A stretch of DNA of 64,000 bases. Source: Litchfieldia sinesaloumensis. Its GTDB lineage: Bacteria; Bacillota; Bacilli; Bacillales; Bacillaceae_L. The stretch covers positions 2,544,460-2,608,459 of the forward strand of contig NZ_LT732529.1 in NCBI RefSeq assembly GCF_900156865.1, read 5' to 3'. The position numbers were made by a program, and so were the translations under genes. Positions 37,366 to 46,749 of this stretch are shown here, piece after piece. The notes beneath the pieces are model-generated. The model did no database searches. It saw nothing but the letters and a program-made list of their open reading frames with translations, and had not been told where the DNA came from. The number at the start of each line of letters is the position of its first letter. Position 1 is the first letter of the stretch.

Positions 37366-39150
37366 TTAAACTGTATATTTTTCTGCTTCAATGAGGGTTG
37401 CTGCAATTTCACGTTTTTTCGCAATTACGTTAACTGGAGTAAAGCGAGTTAGTTTGCGTAATGCCGAAGTCATCATACGTAATACATCGCCTTCTTCTGT
37501 TGCAACAAGCGTTTCTTTAGCATGTGCTTCAATTTCATTGAAAGCTTCTTGAACAAATACTTGTGTATAAAGGATTTTTTGCTTATTCTTTTCTTCTCCA
37601 GATTTAGCAATAGCTTTTTCAGTACGAAGAAGTACAGATTCCATCGCATAAATATTTGCTGCAATATCTGCAATATTTGCAAGAATTTCTTGTTCTCTTT
37701 CAAGCTTAGGTCCAAATTTTTGTGCTGCAAGCCCCGCAATCATAAGTCCCACTTTTTTCGCATTACGAACAAGGTATTTCTCTTGTTCTAGGACACCCTC
37801 GCCGATTTCTTCAGGCATAAGCATCATAAGCTCCTCTTGAAGCTGTGTTGCTTTTTCAAGTAAAGGCAATTCACCCTTTAATGCTTTACGAAGGAACGTA
37901 CCAGGAACTAACAGGCGATTGATTTCATTTGTTCCTTCAAAAATACGGTTAATACGGGAATCACGGTATGCTCTTTCAATTTCATATTCCTGCATAAAGC
38001 CATAACCACCATGGATTTGAACACCTTCATCAACAACATAGTCTAACACTTCTGTGTTGAAAAACTTATTAATTGAACACTCAATTGCATATTCTGCAAT
38101 TGTTTTTGCCACTTCTTTTCCATTATTAACTTCTTCGGCAGATAGCTGCCCCATACGATCCTCGAAATATCCAACGGTACGATAAACACTTGATTCTGCC
38201 GCATAAATCTTAGCAGCCATGTTCGCTAACTTTTCTTGGATTAAGCCAAATTTTGAAATCGGTGTTTTGAATTGCTGACGTTGGTTTGCATATGTTACTG
38301 CAAGTTCAAATGCACTCTTTGCACCACCAACAGCTCCTACACCAAGCTTATAGCGGCCAATATTTAAGATGTTAAATGCAATAACATGACCTCTACCTAC
38401 TTCACCTAAAAGGTTTTCGACTGGCACTTCTGCATCTTCAAGAATTAATGTACGCGTAGAAGAGCTCTTAATTCCCATTTTCTTTTCTTCTGCCCCTGTT
38501 GATACACCTGGGTAATCACGCTCAACAATAAATGCAGAGAACTTATCTCCATCAATTTTCGCGTATACTACAAATACATCAGCAAAGCCTGCGTTTGTAA
38601 TCCACTGCTTTTCACCATTTAAAATATAGTGAGTTCCTTCTGCATTTAATTTCGCAGTTGTTTTCGCACCTAGAGCATCTGAACCAGAACCTGGCTCTGT
38701 TAGAGCATACGCTGCAAGTAGTTCACCACTAGCCAACTTAGGAAGGTACTTCTGCTTTTGTTCTTCGTTTCCAAAAAGAACAATTGGAAGAGAACCTATT
38801 CCTACGTGTGCACCGTGAGAAATCGAGAAGCCACCAGCTCTAGCCATTTTTTCAGCGATTAGTGCGGAGCTCACTTTGTCCAGTCCAAGACCACCATACT
38901 CTTCAGGCACATCTACACCTAAGAGTCCTAGTTCACCAGCACTTTTTAAAAGCTTTACAGAACGTTCGAACTCATGATTTTCAAGATGTTCAACCTGTGG
39001 AAGAACTTCATTCTCAATATAATCTTCCGTAGTTTTAGCAATCATTTTATGTTCATCCGTATAATCTTCCGGTGTAAATACACGGTCTGCTTCTAAATCC
39101 TCAATTAAGAAGCCTCCACCTAAAACGACTTTATCAGTTGCATTTGACAT
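37366..39150 (-). CDS. fadE: Acyl-CoA dehydrogenase FadE
   Basis: A 594-residue acyl-CoA dehydrogenase, the FAD enzyme for the first step of fatty acid beta-oxidation. N-terminal helical domain, the AYALTEPGSGSDA flavin-binding segment, and the FEGTNEI signature with the probable catalytic glutamate are present, plus the extra C-terminal helical domain (from about residue 430) of the long YusJ form. It is last in fadN-fadA-fadE. The ATG follows AGGGGGAAACAAA. Confidence 0.95.
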   Translation of the reverse strand: MSNATDKVVLGGGFLIEDLEADRVFTPEDYTDEHKMIAKTTEDYIENEVLPQVEHLENHEFERSVKLLKSAGELGLLGVDVPEEYGGLGLDKVSSALIAEKMARAGGFSISHGAHVGIGSLPIVLFGNEEQKQKYLPKLASGELLAAYALTEPGSGSDALGAKTTAKLNAEGTHYILNGEKQWITNAGFADVFVVYAKIDGDKFSAFIVERDYPGVSTGAEEKKMGIKSSSTRTLILEDAEVPVENLLGEVGRGHVIAFNILNIGRYKLGVGAVGGAKSAFELAVTYANQRQQFKTPISKFGLIQEKLANMAAKIYAAESSVYRTVGYFEDRMGQLSAEEVNNGKEVAKTIAEYAIECSINKFFNTEVLDYVVDEGVQIHGGYGFMQEYEIERAYRDSRINRIFEGTNEINRLLVPGTFLRKALKGELPLLEKATQLQEELMMLMPEEIGEGVLEQEKYLVRNAKKVGLMIAGLAAQKFGPKLEREQEILANIADIAANIYAMESVLLRTEKAIAKSGEEKNKQKILYTQVFVQEAFNEIEAHAKETLVATEEGDVLRMMTSALRKLTRFTPVNVIAKKREIAATLIEAEKYTV

Positions 39151-39233
39151 TTTGTTTCCCCCTAAAAGTTTTATAGGAGGCTAACTCTATAGTTAGCCTA
39201 ATTTTACAATTTCGGTTATTTCGGGCTTTTCGT

Positions 39234-40412
39234 TTAAGCAAGTAATTCAAATACTCCGGCAGCTCCCATTCCACCACCGATACACATTGTCACAACACCA
39301 AATTGTACATTTCTACGCTTCATTTCATGCATTAATGTCAGGGTTAATTTAGTTCCGGAACATCCTAGTGGATGGCCAAGTGCAATAGCACCACCATTTA
39401 CATTCACTTTTTCTTCGTCAAGTCCTAGTTCTCGGATAACTTGAAGTGATTGTGATGCAAAGGCTTCGTTTAATTCAAATAACCCAATATCAGAAAGCTC
39501 AAGGCCAGCCATTTTAAGTGCTTTTGGAATTGCAGCCACAGGGCCAATTCCCATTACTTCTGGTGGAACACCAGCGACTGCAAACGATCTAAATTTCACG
39601 AGTGGTGTTAAACCTAGATTTGTTGCTTTTTCACGGTCCATTACCATAACCGCTGCTGCACCATCACTTGTTTGCGAAGCATTTCCTGCTGTAACTGAAC
39701 CAGTAACAGAGAATGCGGGTCTTAATTTTGCTAATACCTCAACATTTGTTTCTTCACGGACTCCTTCATCTTGTGAAAATTGAACGTGCTTTTCAATTAA
39801 TTTATTTTTTCCGTCGATATGACGAAGAGTTACGTCTACTGGTACGATTTCATCTACAAACTTACCCGCTTTAATGGCTGCTGCAGCCCTTTGGTGACTT
39901 CTTACTGCAAAAGCATCCTGATCTTCTCGGCTTATGCCATATTTTACTGCTACTTGTTCAGCTGTATGGCCCATTCCCATGTAGTATTCAGGTGCTGATT
40001 CAGCAAGCTTTGCATTTGGTCGAACAACATGCCCCATCATTGGCACTAGACTCATAGATTCTGCTCCACCAGCGATGGCCGTATCTGAATGACCCAGCAT
40101 GATTTTCTCTGCTGCATAGGCAATCGATTGAAGTCCTGATGAACAATAACGATTAATTGTAATTGCTGGAACTGTGTGTGAAAGACCTGCTAATGCCCCA
40201 ATATTACGTGCCATATTTAAACCTTGTTCTGCTTCTGGCATCGCACACCCAATAATTAAATCATCTATGTTTCCATCGTAATTTCCTGCACGCTTTAATG
40301 TTTCTTTAACAACTAGTGCCCCTAAATCATCTGGTCGAACATTTGCTAATGTGCCTTTTTTCGCTTTTCCAACCGGGGTTCTCGCTCCGGCTACGATGAC
40401 TGCTTCTCTCAA
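39234..40412 (-). CDS. fadA: Acetyl-CoA acyltransferase (thiolase) FadA
   Basis: A 392-residue thiolase, cleaving 3-ketoacyl-CoA with CoA. The nucleophile is C90 (NRYCSSG), with H in GHPLGCSG and C in MCIGGGMG near the C-terminus. It starts with TTG after AGGAGGGAATAGA, with no in-frame ATG nearby. Middle gene of the operon. Confidence 0.96.
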   Translation of the reverse strand: MREAVIVAGARTPVGKAKKGTLANVRPDDLGALVVKETLKRAGNYDGNIDDLIIGCAMPEAEQGLNMARNIGALAGLSHTVPAITINRYCSSGLQSIAYAAEKIMLGHSDTAIAGGAESMSLVPMMGHVVRPNAKLAESAPEYYMGMGHTAEQVAVKYGISREDQDAFAVRSHQRAAAAIKAGKFVDEIVPVDVTLRHIDGKNKLIEKHVQFSQDEGVREETNVEVLAKLRPAFSVTGSVTAGNASQTSDGAAAVMVMDREKATNLGLTPLVKFRSFAVAGVPPEVMGIGPVAAIPKALKMAGLELSDIGLFELNEAFASQSLQVIRELGLDEEKVNVNGGAIALGHPLGCSGTKLTLTLMHEMKRRNVQFGVVTMCIGGGMGAAGVFELLA

Positions 40413-40481
40413 TCTATTCCCTCCTAACTTTTTAACCGCACCAGGAGATTGAAGGAATTCAATCTCCTTTAAAACTGTAGT

Positions 40482-42866
40482 TTAGTTACGTAATGGTTTT
40501 CCTTTTACTAACATGTGTTGCATTCTTTGTTGAGTTTTTGCTTCACCCACTAGGCTTAAGAATGCTTCACGTTCTAAGTCTAATAAGTATTGTTCATCAA
40601 CTTCCGTACCATACGGAACATTACCACCTGCAAGTACCCAGGCAAGTTTTTTCGCAATTTTAAGATCATGGTCTGAAATGTAGCCTGAATATTTCATTGC
40701 TTGAGCACCTAGAAGTAAAGTAGCATAGCCTGATTCACCTACAACTGGCACCTTTTTACGTACTGGTGCTTTATAGCCTTGTGCTGAAAGTGCTAGCACT
40801 GATTGTTTTGCATCATGGATGAGGTGATCGCCATTAAAGCTTACGCCATCTTCTTTCGTTAAGAAGTTATTTTGGCGCGCCTCATCTGCCGAAGTTGAAA
40901 CCTTCGCCATTGCAATTGTTTCAAATACTTTATTTGCCACATTTTGAAGATTTACTTCTACTCCAGCCGGCATTCCTTGAAGATGATTAATGTAAAGTTC
41001 TTTATTACCACCTCCACCAGGGATAACTCCAACACCTACTTCAACTAGACCCATATACGTTTCACTAGATGCTTGAACCTTAGCAGCCGGTAAACAAATT
41101 TCTGCTCCACCACCAAGTGTCATGCCAAATGGTGCCACAACTACAGGTTTTTCACTATATTTGATATTCATCATTGCTTGTTGGAAATGACGTACAACTA
41201 GTTCGATATCATAGTAATTGTCGTCCTGTGCTTCCATTAAAATCATTGCGAGGTTGGCCCCAACACAGAAGTTTTTCGCCTGATTTCCGATTACAAGACC
41301 TTTGTAATTTTTCGTCACTTCTTCGATTGAGTAATTTATCATCTGGATAATATCGAAACCGATTGCATTATTTGGTGACGTGAATTCCAATAACGCTACA
41401 TCATCGCCAAGGTCTATTAGACTAGCACCGCTGTTCTTTTTAATAACGCCGTTCGTCTCTTTTAACGTTTTAATATTGATGTTTTTTGGATTCACCTTAA
41501 CTGTCTTGTATTCACCTTTATCGTAGTAATAAACATTACCATTATCTTTTTTATAGAAAGATGTCTTCCCGCTTTCCAGCATTTCTTTCACCCATGTTGG
41601 TACTACCAATCCTTCAGCTTCCATCTTTTTCACTGAACTCTCAAGACCGATTGCATCCCACATCTCAAATGGACCTAATTTCCAACCAAAGCCCCACTTC
41701 ATTGCCTCATCAATTGCGACAATATCATCCGCTATTTCACCAAGCAGAGTAGCAGAGTAGATAAGAGCTGGGCTTGTAATATTCCATAAAAGCTTCCCAG
41801 CACGATCTTCAGCATATAAAAGGGTCTTGAGCTTATTCGCTGTTCCTTTTACTTGTTTGATTGATGCCGTTAATGGTGTTTGGAGTTTTTTACGCTCTTG
41901 ATATTCCAGTGTTTCCGGGTTTAATTCAAGTATTTCTTTTCCTTTTTTCAAGAAGAAGCCCTGGCCAGTTTTACTTCCTAGCCACCCTTTTTCCTGCATT
42001 GTCTTCATAAAGCCTGGAATCGCAAAGACTTCTTTTTCTTCGCCATCTACTTGTTCATAGACATTGTTCGCAACGTGAATAAATGTATCAAGCCCAACGA
42101 CATCTAGAGTACGGAAAGTTGCACTCTTTGGACGTCCAATCATTGGACCAGTCACAGAATCAACTTCACCAATACTATATCCACCCTTAAGCATTTCACG
42201 AACAGTTACGAGCAAACCGTACGTTCCAATTCGGTTTGCTATGAAGTTTGGTGTATCCTTTGCTTCGACCACACCTTTTCCTAGAACATCTTCACCGAAT
42301 GTTTTCATAAAAGTAAGTACTTCTGGGCTTGTGTGCTTTGTTGGTATTACTTCAAGCAACTTCAGGTAACGTGGTGGGTTGAAGAAGTGTGTTCCTAAAA
42401 AATGCTTTTGAAAATCATCTGAACGTCCTTCAACCATCGCCTCAACCGAAATACCTGAAGTATTCGAGCTTACAATGCTCCCAGATTTTCTCACTTTATC
42501 GACTTGACTAAACACCTTTTTCTTAATATCAAGGTTTTCAACAACTACCTCAATTATCCAGTCCACTTCTGCAAGCTTAGCCATATCATCTTCAAAATTC
42601 CCGGTTGTAATAAGTGCGATATTTTCCTTTGAAGTAAGCGGAGCCGGCTTTTGTTTTAATAACTTTTGGACTGCTGTATTACTTAGTCGATTTCGAACTT
42701 GTTTATCCTCTAATGTAAACCCTTTCTTTTTTTCGTCTTCTAAAAGTTCACGAGGAACCATATCTAATAATAGAGTAGGTATTCCGATGTTTGCTAAGTG
42801 TGCAGCAATACCTGATCCCATAACTCCCGAACCTAGGACTGCAGCTCTTTTAATGCTTTGGATCAT
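40482..42866 (-). CDS. fadN: 3-hydroxyacyl-CoA dehydrogenase/enoyl-CoA hydratase FadN
   Basis: A 794-residue two-domain beta-oxidation enzyme. The NAD-binding 3-hydroxyacyl-CoA dehydrogenase part comes first (GSGVMGSGIAAHL at residues 11-23) and the crotonase-fold hydratase part lies toward the C-terminus (around residues 480-700, with GMTLGGGAEI), the reverse order of E. coli FadB. First gene of the operon. The promoter is at 42910-42939 and a perfect FadR site at 42893-42910. The ATG follows AAGGGGGAAA. Confidence 0.96.
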   Translation of the reverse strand: MIQSIKRAAVLGSGVMGSGIAAHLANIGIPTLLLDMVPRELLEDEKKKGFTLEDKQVRNRLSNTAVQKLLKQKPAPLTSKENIALITTGNFEDDMAKLAEVDWIIEVVVENLDIKKKVFSQVDKVRKSGSIVSSNTSGISVEAMVEGRSDDFQKHFLGTHFFNPPRYLKLLEVIPTKHTSPEVLTFMKTFGEDVLGKGVVEAKDTPNFIANRIGTYGLLVTVREMLKGGYSIGEVDSVTGPMIGRPKSATFRTLDVVGLDTFIHVANNVYEQVDGEEKEVFAIPGFMKTMQEKGWLGSKTGQGFFLKKGKEILELNPETLEYQERKKLQTPLTASIKQVKGTANKLKTLLYAEDRAGKLLWNITSPALIYSATLLGEIADDIVAIDEAMKWGFGWKLGPFEMWDAIGLESSVKKMEAEGLVVPTWVKEMLESGKTSFYKKDNGNVYYYDKGEYKTVKVNPKNINIKTLKETNGVIKKNSGASLIDLGDDVALLEFTSPNNAIGFDIIQMINYSIEEVTKNYKGLVIGNQAKNFCVGANLAMILMEAQDDNYYDIELVVRHFQQAMMNIKYSEKPVVVAPFGMTLGGGAEICLPAAKVQASSETYMGLVEVGVGVIPGGGGNKELYINHLQGMPAGVEVNLQNVANKVFETIAMAKVSTSADEARQNNFLTKEDGVSFNGDHLIHDAKQSVLALSAQGYKAPVRKKVPVVGESGYATLLLGAQAMKYSGYISDHDLKIAKKLAWVLAGGNVPYGTEVDEQYLLDLEREAFLSLVGEAKTQQRMQHMLVKGKPLRN

Positions 42867-42892
42867 TCACAGTTTCCCCCTTTTACGCATTT

Positions 42893-42910
42893 TGAATGAA
42901 TACTCATTCA
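42893..42910. promoter_or_regulatory. FadR (TetR-family) operator of fadNAE
   Basis: The palindrome TGAATGAATACTCATTCA matches the Bacillus FadR consensus TGAATGA-N-TA-N-TCATTCA at every fixed base. It abuts the -10 of the fad promoter. It should keep the operon off until long-chain acyl-CoA releases FadR. Confidence 0.93.
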
Positions 42911-42939
42911 TTTTACTCCCAAAAAAAATATCCATACAA
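42910..42939 (-). promoter_or_regulatory. Promoter of fadNAE
   Basis: On the minus strand there is TTGTAT, an 18-nt spacer and TAAAAT, touching the FadR operator. Confidence 0.55.
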
Positions 42940-43293
42940 TTTTTCCTCAGGATTTTAAGCATCCAATAAGAATGAGTTTCTTTATATTTAAATATAAAGC
43001 AATATTTAAATTTTCGCAATATATTCAAGAAACAAATTTTGTTTTTATTTAATCAAATACGCTTTCACTTATTTGCGCCCGATTTTTTTCGTGCTTGCTC
43101 GAAAAGCTTCCTTATGATAAAACGTGGCATCCGCAGGAGCTTTAACTTTATTCAAACCCGGTTCAGCCTACTAGATTGGGTATTTCTTATTGCATTCATC
43201 TCCAAATACAGAAGTTGGGAATACCTTTGAATAATATTATCTGGATTGAAATAGGTGTTTCCGGTGATTCTATGAAATGGAGGTGACAATCAA
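42940..43293. other. Intergenic stretch between fadN and yuzL
   Basis: Contains the fad promoter at its left edge and the yuzL upstream region at its right edge. Short frames exist on both strands (a basic 63-aa frame at 43039-43230 and a 20-aa basic one opposite), but neither has a ribosome site. I see no other signal. Confidence 0.4.
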
Positions 43294-43443
43294 ATGGCTA
43301 AAGTTGATAAAAACCCATCAAAACGTGCTGTTAGCGCAGCGAGTGTCAAAGGTAATGCAGGTCCAGATACACGTGCAAGAAGCGGAAAAACACAATCCAC
43401 TAATCAACAATACGGTGCGCATAATACGGGTGGAGAAGAGTAG
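43294..43443 (+). CDS. yuzL: YuzL-like small protein
   Basis: A 49-residue basic, Ser/Asn/Gly-rich protein of the YuzL family. The segment NPSKRAVSAASVKGNAGP is the family hallmark. The small size and composition recall small acid-soluble or spore-associated proteins, but function is not known to me. The ATG follows GGAGGTGACAATCAA. No terminator follows; the 52-bp repeat array begins about 100 nt downstream in the direction of transcription. Confidence 0.85.
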   Translation: MAKVDKNPSKRAVSAASVKGNAGPDTRARSGKTQSTNQQYGAHNTGGEE

Positions 43444-43541
43444 ATCACCTATTGTAAAAAATTTAACGGGATTTTTATAGGATGAGGTCGTTCTAGCAGT
43501 CCCTCATAATAACGACGGCGATTTCTTTGGGGACATGCATG

Positions 43542-43936
43542 CTTCATCTCGCTTATGAAGGGGATTTGTGTGAGGTCGCTGCCTCCTTTTCCTCTTCATC
43601 TTGCTTGTAACTTCCTTGTTTTCCTCTTCATCTCGCTTATGAAGGGGACTTGGATGAGGTTGCTGCCTTGTTTTCCTCTTCATCTTGCTTATGAAGGGGA
43701 TTTGTGTGAGGTAACTTCCTTGTTTTCCTCTTCATCTTGCTTATGAAGGGGATTTGTGTGAGGGAACTTCCTTGTTTTCCTCTTCATCTCGCTATGAAGG
43801 GGATTTCGATGAGGTTGCTGCCTTCTTTTCTTCTTCATCTTGCTTATGAAGAGGAGTTGTGTGAGGTAACTTCCTTGTTTTTCTCTTCATCTCGCTTTTG
43901 AAGGGGGCTTGGACTTGTTTTATAAATTTCTACAAC
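43542..43936. repeat. 52-bp tandem repeat array, subfamily A (8 copies)
   Basis: Eight copies begin CTTCATCTCGCTTATGAAGG at 43542, 43594, 43626, 43678, 43730, 43782, 43833 and 43885. The spacing is 52, except one copy shortened by 20 and one by 1. Each unit has the palindromic core CTTCAT-N7-ATGAAG followed by a TGTGAGG box and a T/C-rich tail CTTCCTTGTTTTCCT. Because 52 is not a multiple of three, the array cannot encode a regular repeat protein. The units are near-identical through their whole length, so this is not a CRISPR. Confidence 0.9.
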
Positions 43937-44500
43937 CAAGATGACCTTTTCCGGAAGTTATTCCACTCATTCGGGTTTTCATAACAACTATGATGGCCTT
44001 TTCCATGAGGATATCTTACTCGTTCAGGTCTTCATAACACCTATGAGAACCTCTTTCGAATAATCTCCCAACCACTCAGGTCTTCATAACACTTATGAGA
44101 ACCTCTTTCGAATAATATCCCAGCCGTTCAGGTCTTCATAACACCTATGAGAACCTCTTTCGAATAATATCCCAAACACTCAGGTCTTCATAACACTTAT
44201 GAGAACCTCTTTCGAATAATATCCCAGCCGTTCAGGTCTTCATAACACCTATGAGAACCTCTTTCGAATAATCTCCCAACCACTCAGGTCTTCATAACAC
44301 TTATGAGAACCTCTTTCGAATAATATCCCAACCACTCAGGTCCTCATAACACTTATGAGTTACACTTTCGAATAATATCCCACTCCTTCAGGTCTTCATA
44401 ACACCTATGAGAACCTCTTTCAAAGTAATCTCCCAACCACTCAGGTCTTCATAACAATGTTGATGAGATCTTCCCCAAAAATTTCTCACTATACCTAGTC
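43937..44500. repeat. 52-bp tandem repeat array, subfamily B (9 good copies plus decayed ends)
   Basis: Good copies begin CAGGTCTTCATAACACYTATG at 44025, 44077, 44129, 44181, 44233, 44285, 44337, 44389 and 44442: eight steps of 52 or 53. Each carries CTTCAT-N7-ATGAG, then AACCTCTTTCGAATAAT and CCCA-CC-CT. Decayed copies flank both ends (about 43929, 43977 and 44495). The core and period equal those of subfamily A, and the two are contiguous, so they probably descend from one unit. Nothing else is seen out to the terminator at 44595. Confidence 0.9.
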
Positions 44501-44594
44501 TTCATGCCCTAGATGTATAACCTCTTTCCCAAACCATCGGCTCTTCACCTCTTCCATTGACGACTGCTCTCCTTTAACTATCTTTTTTACCATA

Positions 44595-44624
44595 AAAAAC
44601 AGCGCGAGGAAATCACTCCCTCGC
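44595..44624 (-). terminator. Terminator of the proline dehydrogenase gene
   Basis: Stem GCGAGG/CCTCGC extended by CAGC/ACTG with a mismatch; six T follow on the minus strand. Confidence 0.8.
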
Positions 44625-44640
44625 ACTGCTGAATAATATC

Positions 44641-45558
44641 CTATTTTCCAAAGACACCTTTCAATACAAAGGCAACGTTAGCTGGACGCTCGGCTAGGCG
44701 TCTCATGAAATAACCGTACCAATCTGTTCCGTATGGGACATATACGCGCATGGTATAGCCTTCTTTAACTAGCTCTTCATGACGTTCTGTACGAATTCCG
44801 TATAGCATTTGAAATTCAAATTGATCTCTACTTATATTATGTTCCTTCACTAAGTCCATTGTATATTGAATCATTGCTTCATCATGGGTTGCTATAGCTG
44901 TGTAATTGCCATTTAACAGATGCATTTTAATGATTTTTTTGAAGTTCTCATCAACATCTTTTTTCTCGGGGAATGCGACCTCAGGCGATTCCTTGTAGGC
45001 ACCCTTTACAAGGCGAAGATTAGGATTATACTCATTTAGGTCTTCAATATCCTGAACAGTGCGATATAGATACGCCTGAATAACAGTCCCTACATTATCA
45101 TAGTCTTTTCGAAGCTCTTTGAAGATTTCGATTGTCTTCTCACATCTTGAATAATCTTCCATATCAATTGTTACAAATACGTTATTTTCTTTAGCAGCAT
45201 CAAGGATTCTTCTCATATTCCGCATTACAACTTGATCAGAAATGTCCAAACCCATTGAGGTCATTTTTAATGAGAGCTGTGCATTTAAGTTTTCTCGACC
45301 GATCGCTTTAATAGCCTCGATCGAACCATCAGCCATTAGATTGGCTTCTTCGATACTATCAACGAACTCACCTAAGTAATCTATGGTAACTGCGAGTCCT
45401 TTTGAATTTAGTTCTTTGATCTTTTTAACGGCTAAATCTATGGTTTCTCCAGCGACAAATCTTGCTGCACCAAACCGTAAACCATACTTTCTCGCTAGTT
45501 TTGTAAACGCTTTATTTTTTGACAAGAATAAAAAAAGGTTTCGTAAGATTTGTTCCAT
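44641..45558 (-). CDS. Proline dehydrogenase (YusM/FadM-like)
   Basis: A 305-residue proline dehydrogenase, the FAD enzyme that oxidises proline to pyrroline-5-carboxylate. Barrel segments VTIDMEDYSRC, RLVKGAYKESP, ATHDEAMI and FQMLYGIR are intact. From memory it corresponds to B. subtilis yusM, next to the fad genes. The frame opens at 45582, but GAGGAGGAG lies seven nucleotides before the ATG at 45556-45558. No pyrroline-5-carboxylate dehydrogenase is in the window. It is divergent from the spore coat pair. Confidence 0.92.
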   Translation of the reverse strand: MEQILRNLFLFLSKNKAFTKLARKYGLRFGAARFVAGETIDLAVKKIKELNSKGLAVTIDYLGEFVDSIEEANLMADGSIEAIKAIGRENLNAQLSLKMTSMGLDISDQVVMRNMRRILDAAKENNVFVTIDMEDYSRCEKTIEIFKELRKDYDNVGTVIQAYLYRTVQDIEDLNEYNPNLRLVKGAYKESPEVAFPEKKDVDENFKKIIKMHLLNGNYTAIATHDEAMIQYTMDLVKEHNISRDQFEFQMLYGIRTERHEELVKEGYTMRVYVPYGTDWYGYFMRRLAERPANVAFVLKGVFGK

Positions 45559-45771
45559 GGAAGTCTCCTCCTCGTCATGCACACTAGTTGTAATTCTCGT
45601 AATCTAGCGATTTCATTTTATCATGTTTACATCGCCTTGAATATACACCTTAAGAAATTTTGTTGGACGCTTACATTTAGGAAACTTACTATGTTTTTAT
45701 CCTATGCATTTGCATACAAAAACGTTTTGATGGCAACCTAATAATGAAAAATTGAGTGAGGAGGTTTTTAT

Positions 45772-46092
45772 ATGCAACAACAGCAATCACAGCAACAACA
45801 GCAACCTTTCTATACACCAAAGGGGCCACAAATGTCGGAAACTCCTGCGGTTATTACTTCAAAGGACCTTTTATATTTGACTGACATGATGTCCTGGAAT
45901 TTGTTAGCTTTAAAAAAGGCACATTTCTTTGCTAGCCAATGTCAGATGCCAGAGATTTCACAGGCACTGGAAAAAGCATGCCAAATGCACCAACGCCACT
46001 ATCGCCAAATTCTAGATCATATGGAAAAGCATACGGGTCAACAACCACAGCAGCCGAGTCAAAACCAAATGCAAGGCCAACAAATGCAATAG
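45772..46092 (+). CDS. yusN: Spore coat protein, YusN-like (CotF family)
   Basis: A 106-residue protein with Gln-rich N- and C-terminal tails around a helical CotF-like core (residues about 25-85: TSKDLLYLTDMMSW, then QKACQMHQRHYRQIL-type text). It is probably a spore coat or germination-related surface protein. It starts with ATG after GAGGAGGTTTTTAT. A sigma-K type promoter is expected but not convincingly located. It is followed 18 nt later by a second CotF-type gene. Confidence 0.8.
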   Translation: MQQQQSQQQQQPFYTPKGPQMSETPAVITSKDLLYLTDMMSWNLLALKKAHFFASQCQMPEISQALEKACQMHQRHYRQILDHMEKHTGQQPQQPSQNQMQGQQMQ

Positions 46093-46110
46093 AAAGAAAG
46101 GGGCTACATA

Positions 46111-46464
46111 ATGAACCAACAAATGAATCAGAATCAAAATCAAGTAAAAAACCCAAAAACATCTGTTCCTAAAACACCAGAAATGAATGACCGTGATTTT
46201 ATCAATGACATGCTAGCAACAGAAAAATACATGACAGCTGCATACAGCACAGCCCTTAATGAAATGAGTCATGATGGGCTTTATGAGGATATCCGTTCCA
46301 TTTTTAACGAAACACAGGATTGTCAGAGAGAGCTTTATAATCTCATGTTTAAAAACGGCTGGTACAAGCTTGAGGAAGAGGATACCCAAAAGGTTCAACA
46401 GAAATTGCAGCAGTTTTACAACTATACGACAACGCAATTTCCAAACCATAATAATGTACAATAG
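46111..46464 (+). CDS. CotF-family spore coat protein
   Basis: A 117-residue CotF-domain protein: an Asn/Gln-rich start, then the family core NDRDFINDMLATEKYMTAAY and a long helical hairpin with CQRELYNLMFKNGWY. It is predicted to sit in the spore coat. It starts with ATG after GAAAGAAAGGGG and is the second gene of a two-gene coat operon. Confidence 0.85.
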   Translation: MNQQMNQNQNQVKNPKTSVPKTPEMNDRDFINDMLATEKYMTAAYSTALNEMSHDGLYEDIRSIFNETQDCQRELYNLMFKNGWYKLEEEDTQKVQQKLQQFYNYTTTQFPNHNNVQ

Positions 46465-46469
46465 AAAAA

Positions 46470-46503
46470 AAGAGATGAGGCCTTTATAGGGCATCATCTC
46501 TTA
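46470..46503. terminator. Terminator shared by the coat genes and yusU
   Basis: Stem AGAGATGA/TCATCTCT with a GGCC/GGGC inner part. It lies between converging genes, with A- and T-rich flanks. Confidence 0.75.
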
Positions 46504-46749
46504 CTTATTTTTTGAACGGTGTTCTTCATTTAATTGTTTGATTTCTGTTATGATTTCCTTTATTCCTTCCTTCGCATCCGGATATGTTTCATTCCAATGT
46601 TTGGCGAGGGGTGGCATTGATTTAGAAATATGCATATAAAGAGACCAGAGTTTTACTTTTTCCTTTAATTCAGGTGAGCTTTCACCTAGTAATAGCTCTG
46701 TGTACTTTTCTAATAATCCGTCAACTTGATCTGCTATTTTTGGGTCCAT
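46501..46749 (-). CDS. yusU: YusU, DUF2573 protein
   Basis: An 82-residue helical protein of the YusU/DUF2573 family, function unknown. KLWSLYMHISKSMPPLAKHW is the conserved centre. It overlaps the end of the FhuF-like gene by 29 nt. TTAGGAG precedes its ATG. It is last in the iron-uptake operon, as yusU accompanies yusV in B. subtilis. Confidence 0.85.
   Translation of the reverse strand: MDPKIADQVDGLLEKYTELLLGESSPELKEKVKLWSLYMHISKSMPPLAKHWNETYPDAKEGIKEIITEIKQLNEEHRSKNK

Noticed and set aside
43039-43230. 63-aa basic frame upstream of yuzL
   Set aside because: No ribosome site and no recognisable family; kept as non-coding.
43555-43746. Short open frame within the 52-bp array (63 aa)
   Set aside because: It consists of the repeat, lacks a ribosome site, and the 52-bp period shifts frame at every unit.
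43542-44500. CRISPR array
   Set aside because: Regular spacing suggested it, but the whole 52-bp unit is repeated with no unique spacers, and no cas gene is in the window.
45932-46162. Frames on both strands inside the two coat genes
   Set aside because: Shadows of the Gln/Asn-rich coat genes, which have good ribosome sites and family matches.
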